12,764 nucleotides of DNA. Origin: DASPXY01 sp038227745 (GTDB taxonomy: Bacteria; Planctomycetota; Planctomycetia; Gemmatales; Gemmataceae). Below the pieces are notes generated by a model. It saw nothing but the letters and a program-made list of their open reading frames with translations. It did not search any database and was not told the DNA's origin. Location: the NCBI GenBank assembly GCA_038227745.1, contig JBBRPS010000240.1, positions 1 to 12,764 of the forward strand, given 5' to 3'. A program made the translations under genes and the position numbers. Shown here in pieces: positions 6,477 through 12,764 of this stretch. Positions within the stretch are counted from its first letter, which is position 1. Every line of letters begins with the position of its first letter.

Positions 6477-7031
6477 ATGGCCAAAGACCTCAAGCAGATG
6501 ACCGACTTCCTGATCGGTCTGGGCATCGACCGGATCGGGCACACGGACAAGACGTACCTGGGGCACCTCGTGGCCCTCTATCACATGCTGCGGCAGCAGG
6601 GCCTTGCGGAAGACGTCTGCCGCGCCGGCCTGTTCCACTCCATCTACGGCACGGAGCTGTTCCAGGGCTTCACGCTGCCGCTGGAGCGGCGGGGCGAGGT
6701 GCGCGCCCTCATCGGCGAGCGGGCGGAGCGCCTCGCGTACCTCAACTGCGCCATGAACCGGCCCGCCTTCGACCGCACCGTCGAACAGCCGGACGGCCCG
6801 TGCGTCGTCCTCGACCGCCTTACCGGACAGGAAGTGGAGCTGACGCGCGCGGACTTCGACGACCTGTGCCGCGTCCACCTCTACGATTGGCTGGAGCAGG
6901 TGCCGCGGTCGCAGGACTGGGACTACCGCCGCCGCGGATACCGCCGTACCGCGGAGTGGCTTGGCGCGGAGGCCGTGCGCGACCACGACCGCGTCTTCGC
7001 GCCGGAGACCGCCGGAGCCGCGCACGACTGA
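6477..7031 (+). CDS. DUF6817-like conserved protein of unknown function
   Basis: A 184-residue protein, probably soluble: no signal peptide or membrane segment is seen. The N-terminal 85 residues match from memory the DUF6817 pattern: a short helix, HTDKTYLGHLVALYHMLRQQG, then CRAGLFHSIYGTELF. The spaced His residues (H in GHTDKT, GHLV and FHSIYG) give an HD-domain-like metal site appearance, but no canonical HD pair is present. The second half has CVVLDRLTGQEVELT and DLCRVHLYDWLEQVPRS and ends in a charged tail. No reaction can be assigned. ATG 6477 has AGGGAGGAAG 6 bases upstream, an excellent Shine-Dalgarno site. The gene is divergent from the ATPase and is followed by a strong hairpin, so it is probably a single-gene unit. 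Confidence 0.75.
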   Translation: MAKDLKQMTDFLIGLGIDRIGHTDKTYLGHLVALYHMLRQQGLAEDVCRAGLFHSIYGTELFQGFTLPLERRGEVRALIGERAERLAYLNCAMNRPAFDRTVEQPDGPCVVLDRLTGQEVELTRADFDDLCRVHLYDWLEQVPRSQDWDYRRRGYRRTAEWLGAEAVRDHDRVFAPETAGAAHD

Positions 7032-7091
7032 CTTGACTTTCTACCCTCGCCGCGCTGGAGCGAGCGGTCGAGAGCGAGCGGGCGTTGAAGC

Positions 7092-7157
7092 GAGCGCGAA
7101 ACGGCAAGCCAGGCGCGCTCCGTCGGCGGAGCGCGCCTGGCTTGCCGTTTCGCGCTC
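7092..7157. terminator. Perfect 31-bp hairpin with 4-base loop after the DUF6817-like gene
   Basis: Bases 7092-7122 pair perfectly with 7127-7157 around the loop TCGG. Outside this, 7081-7090 and 7166-7177 are also largely complementary after a short unpaired step, so the fold could reach about 40 bp. It lies 60 bases after the stop at 7031 and 95 bases before the kinase start. No T run follows, so an intrinsic terminator of the usual form is not supported. It could be a strong RNA hairpin ending the upstream transcript, an attenuator in the kinase leader, or a palindromic repeat unit. No flanking target duplication was seen. Confidence 0.5.
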
Positions 7158-7252
7158 ACTGCGCGCTTCTTGACGCCGGCCGTGCGCTGGTGAAGCCGCC
7201 GGGCGGGCGGTATCATGACCGTAATCAGGACCGTGCCCTCCGAGGTAACGTG

Positions 7253-10200
7253 ATGTCCGACCCGCACCACCCGCCCTCCTCCATGAACGAGGGCCCGGTT
7301 CTCCCCCGGCCGACCTCGTCGCTGCCGCCGGCGCCCGAGACCGACCCGCTGCCCCGGACGACACCGCTGGGCGAGGGCAGCGACCGGACGCTCGCGCCGC
7401 CGACACCCGAGGCCCCCTCAGCGCTGCGGCTGCCGTCGGTGACGCTTCCACCGCGGACCGGCCGCTACGCCATCCTCGGCGAGATCGCCCGCGGCGGCAT
7501 GGGCGCGGTCCTGCTCGCCCGCGACGAGGACCTCGACCGCCAGCTCGCCATCAAGGTCCCCTTCGACGGCTTCGAGGACCGGCCCGAGAGCGTCCGCCGT
7601 TTCCTCGACGAGGCCCGCGTCGGCGGACGACTGCAGCACCCCGGCATCGTGCCCATTTACGAGCTGGGCCGCTTCGACGACCAGCGGCCCTACTTCACCA
7701 TGAAGCTCGTGCAGGGCCGCACCCTCGCCGCCCTGTTCGCCGAGCGCGACCACCTGGCCCACGACCTGCCCCGCTTCCTCAAGGTCTTCGAGCAGGTCTG
7801 CCAGACCCTCGCCTACGCCCACGCCCGCGGCGTCATCCACCGCGACCTCAAGCCGGACAATATCATGGTGGGCGAGTTCGGCGAGGTGCAGGTCATGGAC
7901 TGGGGGCTCGCCAAGGTGCTTCGCGCCCCGGCCCGCGAGGCCCCCACCTCGCGCCCGGAGACGGCCCCGCTCTCGTCGGAAGAGCGGAACATCCACGCCA
8001 CCCAGGCGGGCATGGTCATGGGCACGCTGGCCTACATGCCCCCCGAACAGGCGCGCGGCGAAATCGACAGCCTCGACGAACGCTGCGACGTTTTCGGCCT
8101 TGGCGCCATCCTCTGCACCACCCTTACCGGCCGGCCGCCGTACGCCGGCGACCAGGACGCGGTTCGCGACCGGGCGACGCGCGGCGACCTGACCTACGCC
8201 TTCGCCCGGCTCGACGCCTGCCAGGCCGACGCCGACCTGCTGTGGCTGGCGAAGTCCTGCCTGGCGGCCGACCCCGACCGCCGGCCGCGCGACGCGGGGG
8301 TCGTCGCCCTCACCGTGACTTCCTACCTCGCCGGCGTGCAGGAGCGGCTGCGCGAGGCGGAGATCGAGCGCGCCGCCGCCCAGGCGAAGGCCGACGAGGC
8401 CCGCGCCAAGGCCGCGGCGGAGCGGCACGCGCGGCGGCTGACGCTCGGCCTGGCGGCGGTGCTGCTCCTCGGTGCAGGGCTGACCGGCGGCGGCTGGGCC
8501 TGGCTCGAGGGCAGGCGGGCGGAGACGACGGCGGCCGTCAACCAGGCGCTGCTCGACGCCACGCGCCTGCGCGAACAGGCGCGGGCGGCCGACGTCGATC
8601 TGCTCAAGTGGACCGAGGCCGTCGGGGCCATGCACAAGGCCCAGGCCCTGGCGGCCGGCGGCCACGCCGACGCGGAACTGCTGGCCCGCGTCGAAGAGGG
8701 GCTGGCCGCTGTCAAGGACGAAGAACACCGCGCCGGGCAGCGCATCCGCGAGGCCGAAAAACAGCGGCGCATGCTCGCCCGCTTTGAAGACGTCCGCCTG
8801 CGCATGTCGGACCAGTTCCGCGAGAGCAACGCGGAGTTCGCCCGCGCCGCCCGCGAGTGCCACGGCATCTTCAAGGAGAACGACCTCGACATCGACGCCC
8901 TGCCCGTCGAGGCGGGCGCCGCCCGCATCCGCGCCCTGCCGCTGCCGGTCGCCCAGGCCGTGGTCGGCGCGGTGGACGACTGGGTCTTCGCCGAGTGGGC
9001 CGACTACTGGACGACGCGGCAGCGCAAGTCGCCGAAGGGGACGAAGGTCGATGCCATGAGCCTGCTGCTCGGCGGCGACCCGGTGCTGATGCGGAACCTC
9101 AAGGTGTGGCGGCGGCGGCTGTCGGTCGCCCAGGAGGCCGACGCCGACCCCCTGCGCAAGCGGCTCCGCGGCACCCTGACCCGTCTGGAGCTGGGGAAAT
9201 TCAAGCAGATCGTCGAGTCCGAGGACGTGGCGGAACTGCCGGCGCCGACGGTCCGCGTGATGGCGGAGATCCTGTACGCGCTGGGGGAAGTGCGCAGGGG
9301 GACCGACATACTGCGGCAGGCGCTGCAGCGGAAGTACGCGGGCGACTTCTGGCTGAACTACCGGCTGGCGGTCTTTTCCGCGCTGGGCAGTCCGCCGGCG
9401 CTGGACGAGGCGGTCCGCTACGGCAGCGCGGCGGTGGCGCTGCGGCCGGGCTGCGGCGAGGCCCTCCGCCTCGTCGCCTGGGCCCTGAAGCAGAAGGGCG
9501 ATGTGGACGGGTCGATCGCCGCCTACCGCCAGGCCCTGCGGGCGCAGCCGGACGACGCCTACACCTGCGGACAGATCGGCTCGCTGTACTACCTCAAGCG
9601 GAACTACAAGGAGGCGGCGGCGTGGCACCGCAAGGCGGTCGGCCTGAAGCCGGACAACTTCATCCAGCGCCTGAACCTCGGCACCTCCCTCTGGAACGCG
9701 GGCGACCTGGCGGGCGCCGCCGACGCCTACCGCGCCGCGGCGCAGGTCGATCCGGCCGACGAGCGCGCCCCCGAATACCTCGGCAAGGTGCTGCTCAAGC
9801 AGGGCAAGGTCCCCGAGGCGACCGCCGCCTTCGCCCAGGCGGCCCGGCTCAAGCCGGGCTCTGCCCTCGACGCCGACGGCGATTTGGGGGCGGCGATCGC
9901 GGCCTACCGCGAGGTGCTGCGGCGCTGGCCCGGTGACCAGGAGGCGCACCGGCGCCTGTCGGTGGCGCTGTACCGGCATGGCGAGGGCCGCTGGGATCGG
10001 CAGGCCCTCGCGGAGGCCGTCGGCGTACTGGCAGCGGACCTCCGCAGCAACCGCTCGCCCGTCACGTCGTTCCAGCTCGCGGACGCCCTGCAGCTCCTCG
10101 GCGACGAGGGCCGGGCGGTCGCCTACCTGACGAACCCCGCGGAGCCCCTGGCGGCGCGGACGGCGACGTTCTACACGGCGCTGCTAGCGCTGAAGGGCCG

Positions 10201-10675
10201 AGGGGACGCCTACCGGGGCTGCTGCGCCGCCCTCCTGAAGCGCTTCGGCCGGACCGGCGACGCGGACGAAGCGCTGCAGATTGCCTGGTGCCTGGCGCAG
10301 GCGCCAGGTGCGGGCACCGACCCGGCCGAGGCGGTGCGCCTGGCCGAGCAGGCCGTCAAGGCGAAACCGCGCTCGGCGCGGGCGCTGCTGGCGCTGGCGC
10401 TGGCGCACCACCGCGCCGGCCGGCCGGAGCAGGCCGTCGAGCGCGCGAACGAGGCGCTCAAGGCGGCCCCGGCGTGGAACCCTTCGCTGAGCTGGCTGGT
10501 CCTGGCGCTGGCGCACCAGCGTCTCGGCCGGGCAGACGAGGCGCACCGCTGGCTGGACCGGGCGGTCGAGGCCGGCGCTCCGCCGGAGCAGCCGTCGCAG
10601 GAGCAGCTCCTGTACTGGCTGCTGCGCCGGGAGGCGCGCGGGCAGTTCCGGGCCGCGGCCGCCGCGCCGAAGTGA
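7253..10675 (+). CDS. Transmembrane Ser/Thr protein kinase with C-terminal TPR repeats
   Basis: A 1140-residue protein. After a Pro-rich N-terminus (1-65), the kinase domain spans about 70-345: P-loop GEIARGGMGAVLLAR (76-90), ATP-binding K101, catalytic HRDLKPDN (196-203), metal-binding DWG (216-218, in place of DFG) and GTLAYMPPE ending at E265 (in place of APE). All catalytic residues are present, so it should be active. A charged helix (AAAQAKADEARAKAAAERHARR) leads to one transmembrane segment, about 396-418. A coiled-coil-rich stretch follows. TPR units run from about 700 to 880 and 1040 to 1120. One of them, after KPGSALDADGDLG near 870, lacks its first helix, suggesting a repeat was shortened. 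The kinase faces the cytoplasm and the TPRs probably lie outside; the ligand is unknown. ATG 7253 follows GAGGT by 6 bases. GTG 7250 would add one residue. A frame open from 7085 runs through the hairpin and is rejected as the start. Confidence 0.92.
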   Translation: MSDPHHPPSSMNEGPVLPRPTSSLPPAPETDPLPRTTPLGEGSDRTLAPPTPEAPSALRLPSVTLPPRTGRYAILGEIARGGMGAVLLARDEDLDRQLAIKVPFDGFEDRPESVRRFLDEARVGGRLQHPGIVPIYELGRFDDQRPYFTMKLVQGRTLAALFAERDHLAHDLPRFLKVFEQVCQTLAYAHARGVIHRDLKPDNIMVGEFGEVQVMDWGLAKVLRAPAREAPTSRPETAPLSSEERNIHATQAGMVMGTLAYMPPEQARGEIDSLDERCDVFGLGAILCTTLTGRPPYAGDQDAVRDRATRGDLTYAFARLDACQADADLLWLAKSCLAADPDRRPRDAGVVALTVTSYLAGVQERLREAEIERAAAQAKADEARAKAAAERHARRLTLGLAAVLLLGAGLTGGGWAWLEGRRAETTAAVNQALLDATRLREQARAADVDLLKWTEAVGAMHKAQALAAGGHADAELLARVEEGLAAVKDEEHRAGQRIREAEKQRRMLARFEDVRLRMSDQFRESNAEFARAARECHGIFKENDLDIDALPVEAGAARIRALPLPVAQAVVGAVDDWVFAEWADYWTTRQRKSPKGTKVDAMSLLLGGDPVLMRNLKVWRRRLSVAQEADADPLRKRLRGTLTRLELGKFKQIVESEDVAELPAPTVRVMAEILYALGEVRRGTDILRQALQRKYAGDFWLNYRLAVFSALGSPPALDEAVRYGSAAVALRPGCGEALRLVAWALKQKGDVDGSIAAYRQALRAQPDDAYTCGQIGSLYYLKRNYKEAAAWHRKAVGLKPDNFIQRLNLGTSLWNAGDLAGAADAYRAAAQVDPADERAPEYLGKVLLKQGKVPEATAAFAQAARLKPGSALDADGDLGAAIAAYREVLRRWPGDQEAHRRLSVALYRHGEGRWDRQALAEAVGVLAADLRSNRSPVTSFQLADALQLLGDEGRAVAYLTNPAEPLAARTATFYTALLALKGRGDAYRGCCAALLKRFGRTGDADEALQIAWCLAQAPGAGTDPAEAVRLAEQAVKAKPRSARALLALALAHHRAGRPEQAVERANEALKAAPAWNPSLSWLVLALAHQRLGRADEAHRWLDRAVEAGAPPEQPSQEQLLYWLLRREARGQFRAAAAAPK

Positions 10676-10725
10676 GCATCTCCTGGCGAGGGCTTGGGGT
10701 TGGCTTTGGTGCAGTTTGCGGCCTC

Positions 10726-10834
10726 CTTTGGAGTGCGGCGCTCGGCGCCGCTTTCTGTCTTTCTTTGGCGGATTCCCGAGCCGAGTGACAAAGAAAAAAA
10801 GACAGAAAGCGGCGCCGAGCGCCGCACTCCAAAG
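10726..10834. repeat. 37-bp perfect inverted repeat, copies 1 and 2 of an interspersed palindromic repeat
   Basis: Bases 10726-10762 are perfectly complementary to 10798-10834, with 35 bases between. Within each arm lies a smaller palindrome (GGCGCTCGGCGCC type), so each copy can also fold alone. The arms stop matching where the second copy has a longer A run (10794-10800). The pair begins 51 bases after the kinase stop codon. The paired-opposite arrangement is like the REP/BIME clusters of other bacteria. It may also serve as the kinase transcript's 3' hairpin. Confidence 0.8.
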
Positions 10835-10837
10835 CGC
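10805..10837. repeat. Direct repeat unit, 33 bp, first copy
   Basis: This 33-base unit, from GAAAGCGG to CCAAAGCGC, recurs exactly at 10852-10884, a period of 47 bases. It is the right arm of the inverted repeat plus three bases. The 14 bases between the copies are unrelated. Confidence 0.85.
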
Positions 10838-10851
10838 GGGAAAGAATGACC

Positions 10852-10884
10852 GAAAGCGGCGCCGAGCGCCGCACTCCAAAGCGC
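10852..10884. repeat. Direct repeat unit, 33 bp, second copy
   Basis: An exact repeat of 10805-10837 in the same orientation. It is the third copy of the family in this gap; the first is inverted. It is followed by a C-rich run. The perfect identity points to recent duplication or homogenisation. Confidence 0.85.
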
Positions 10885-11096
10885 CCCCGCCCCCGGCCGT
10901 GAACTGCTTCAAAGCCGGGACTCCAAGCCCCGCCCAGAACTGCCCTCCGCGGCGCACGCGGTTCGCAAAATCGCGGCAGGTTATAGGCTTGACCCGCATT
11001 CTCTGGTAAGCTGAGACGTGACAGGGAGTCGGACCGGAAACCCGTCCTCGCTCGGTATCTCACGACGCGGCCTCCCCTTAACCCGTGGGTGTCCTC

Positions 11097-12725
11097 ATGC
11101 GTACCCTTCTCGCCTTCATTCCCCTGATGCTGGTGCTCGCGGCCGTCCCGGGCCAGGCCCAGCAACCCAAGTCGCAACCGCTGTACAAGCTCACGTTCGA
11201 CCGGGACAGGGACCTCGCCAACCCCATCAACGAGATGTTCGAGGGGAAGATGCAGATGATGGTGACTGTGAGCTTCACCATCACCCCGCTCACGGAAAGT
11301 CCGGGGGGCGCCTGGAAGGACTACAAGATCCTCATCAAGGAGAGCGGCCAGCTCGTCAAGACCCTGGGGATACCCCCGCCGGAGGCCAGCGAGGACCTGA
11401 GTGTGATCCTGGCCATGGACATCAGCGGCAGCATGCAGGGCCGCCGCATCGAGCAGGCGCGGGCCGCGGCGGCCGTCTTCCTCAACCAACTCCCGGCCAG
11501 GGCGGATTGCGGCCTGATCCTGTTCGATCACGAGATGAAGGTCGTCAGGGACCTGACCAAGGACCGCCGCGAGCTGCTGGACCTCGTGCGGAAGACGGAG
11601 CCGGCCGGCGGCACCGCCTGGATCGACGCCGCGAAGAAGGGCATCGAGATGCTCATCGCGACCGCCAAAACCAAGGGGAAGGCGCTCGTGGTGGTGACGG
11701 ACGGCCTGGACCTGAACAGCAAGGCGAAGCTGCAGGAGGTGATCGATCTGGCCCGGCGGGCGGGCATCCGTGTCTACACGATCGGCATCGGCGAGCCGGG
11801 GAGGAAAGAGCCGGTCACGACCGTGCTGGCCCTGGACCGCAGCGGCAGCATGCTCGACCCCGCGAACGACACGGACAAGACGCGCAAGATCGACGACCTC
11901 AAGGCCGCGGCCAGCCGCTTCGTGGAGATCATGCGCGAGAAGGCGCGGACGACCATCATGGAGTTCAGCGACCAGGTCAAGTCCCCCGACCCGTTCAGCG
12001 GCGACAAGCATTCCTTGCAAGCAGCCATCAAGGGCCTGACGCCAGGCGGGGAAACGGCGTTCCTCGACGCGGCGTATACGGCCCTGATGGCGCTGGGCGC
12101 CGAGGACCCGCTGGGCAAGCGGGCGGTCGTGGTGCTGACGGACGGCATCGACAACAGCAGTCGCCGCCGCAAGGATGAGGTCATTGCCCGCGCCCTGGAG
12201 ATGAAGATCCCGATCCACATGCTCGGCTTCGGCCGGCCGGGCGAGCTGGACCGGGCCACGATGGAGGAGGTGGCCAAGAAGACCGGCGGGCAGTTCCACC
12301 ACGCCGTCAATCAGAAGAAACTGATGGAGATCTTCGAGAAGCTCTCCATCGATCTGCACGACGACGGCATCGACGAGGTCAGCCTGAAGAAGCTGGCGAC
12401 CGAGACGGGCGGGCAATACTTTGCGGCCAAGGACGTCTCCGGGCTAAAGCTCCTCTTCAGCCAGGTGGGCCGGAGCATTCTGGAGAGGCAGTCCGAGACG
12501 TTCGCCAGCCTGAATCAGAGGCAGGACGGGACGGTCCGGCCCGTCACCCTGGAGCTGGTGCGCGGCGACGAGGTGATCCAGATCGAGATAGGGACTACGC
12601 AGGTGCGCGGCGTCGTCGTGCCGGAGATGAACAACCTCGTGTATCTGGTGTTGCTCGGCATCCTCGGCGTGCTGCTGGCCCTGCCGACGACGATGCGCCG
12701 CCTGACGCGGACGGCGGGAAGTTGA
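11097..12725 (+). CDS. Secreted, membrane-anchored protein with two von Willebrand factor A domains
   Basis: A 542-residue protein. It begins with a signal peptide (MRTLLAFIPLMLVLAAVPGQAQ, 1-22). A beta-rich N-terminal part (about 28-100) is followed by VWA domain 1 (about 103-235), with a complete metal-ion-dependent adhesion site: D108-x-S110-x-S112 (DISGS), T173 and D202 in TDG. VWA domain 2 (about 242-405) has D247-x-S249-x-S251 (DRSGS), T320 and D349 in TDGID. Both should bind a divalent ion and a protein ligand. A C-terminal hydrophobic helix (about 517-533, VYLVLLGILGVLLALP) followed by a basic tail would anchor it in a membrane with the VWA domains outside. ATG 11097 gives the compact signal peptide; GTG 11085 would add four residues. 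No Shine-Dalgarno site is obvious. The ligand is unknown. The nearby kinase faces the same direction but is 421 bases away, so an operon is not supported. Confidence 0.88.
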   Translation: MRTLLAFIPLMLVLAAVPGQAQQPKSQPLYKLTFDRDRDLANPINEMFEGKMQMMVTVSFTITPLTESPGGAWKDYKILIKESGQLVKTLGIPPPEASEDLSVILAMDISGSMQGRRIEQARAAAAVFLNQLPARADCGLILFDHEMKVVRDLTKDRRELLDLVRKTEPAGGTAWIDAAKKGIEMLIATAKTKGKALVVVTDGLDLNSKAKLQEVIDLARRAGIRVYTIGIGEPGRKEPVTTVLALDRSGSMLDPANDTDKTRKIDDLKAAASRFVEIMREKARTTIMEFSDQVKSPDPFSGDKHSLQAAIKGLTPGGETAFLDAAYTALMALGAEDPLGKRAVVVLTDGIDNSSRRRKDEVIARALEMKIPIHMLGFGRPGELDRATMEEVAKKTGGQFHHAVNQKKLMEIFEKLSIDLHDDGIDEVSLKKLATETGGQYFAAKDVSGLKLLFSQVGRSILERQSETFASLNQRQDGTVRPVTLELVRGDEVIQIEIGTTQVRGVVVPEMNNLVYLVLLGILGVLLALPTTMRRLTRTAGS

Positions 12726-12764
12726 CCGCTCCGACAGCCCTCCCGTTTAGCCGCGGTTGAGCCA

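Larger units (their letters stand above)
10676..11096. other. 421-base gap with repeat cluster and VWA gene leader
   Basis: This stretch has no supported gene. Its centre (10726-10884) is filled by three copies of a palindromic repeat, listed separately. The last 210 bases lead to the VWA gene. TTGACC at 10989-10994 resembles a -35 box, but the nearest -10-like word (TAAGCT at 11007) is only 12 bases away, so a promoter is only suggested. No clear ribosome binding site precedes the VWA start. The minus-strand reading frame crossing this region translates repeat sequence and is not a gene. Confidence 0.5.

Noticed and set aside
7418..9979. An 853-residue minus-strand open frame
   Set aside because: It is antisense to the kinase, which has all expected motifs. 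The long frame is a by-product of high GC content.
10726..10884. CRISPR array
   Set aside because: There are only three copies, one of them inverted, with unequal 14- and 35-base spacing and no cas genes.
10989..11012. Sigma-70 promoter for the VWA gene (TTGACC ... TAAGCT)
   Set aside because: The spacing of 12 bases is too short for a normal promoter, so it is mentioned only as a possibility in the gap entry.
10458..12416. A 652-residue minus-strand open frame
   Set aside because: It lies antisense to the VWA gene and the kinase 3' end and runs through the palindromic repeats. Its composition is low-complexity and no domain is recognisable.

Overview
The window is GC-rich, densely coded DNA that most resembles a planctomycete chromosome, probably of the Gemmataceae type. 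This is an inference from three gene types: a very long Ser/Thr kinase with a transmembrane segment and a TPR tail, a short ECF sigma/anti-sigma/secreted-protein operon, and an apparent Uma2-type gene remnant. No rRNA, tRNA, CRISPR array, integrase or transposase gene was seen.

Layout. Positions 1-245 hold the 3' end of what looks like a frameshifted Uma2-family gene. Positions 424-2274 (+) encode a two-enzyme fusion: an inositol-monophosphatase-like phosphatase followed by an ADP-ribosylglycohydrolase. It converges with a minus-strand block. The 175-base gap between them holds two strong hairpins, one of which is flanked by a short direct repeat and looks like a small non-autonomous mobile element. 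The minus-strand block, in transcription order, is an AAA/ABC-like ATPase (6227-5160), a 201-base gap, an ECF sigma factor (4958-4401), a zinc-finger membrane anti-sigma factor (4404-3760) and a secreted protein with CXXCH, WD-like and TPR-like segments (3757-2450). The last three are packed with a 4-base overlap and a 2-base gap, so they form a translationally coupled operon.

To the right, all genes are on the plus strand. A 184-residue DUF6817-like protein (6477-7031) is divergent from the ATPase. A perfect 31-bp hairpin follows, then a 1140-residue membrane Ser/Thr kinase with TPRs (7253-10675). A 421-base gap carries three copies of a GC-rich palindromic repeat. Last comes a 542-residue secreted or membrane-anchored protein with two complete von Willebrand A domains (11097-12725).

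Functionally, the window is dominated by signalling at the cell envelope: a sigma/anti-sigma pair with a probable periplasmic partner, a transmembrane kinase, and a VWA protein. The phosphatase/ADP-ribosylglycohydrolase fusion is the most unusual enzyme. The palindromic repeats between genes are the most unusual non-coding features.
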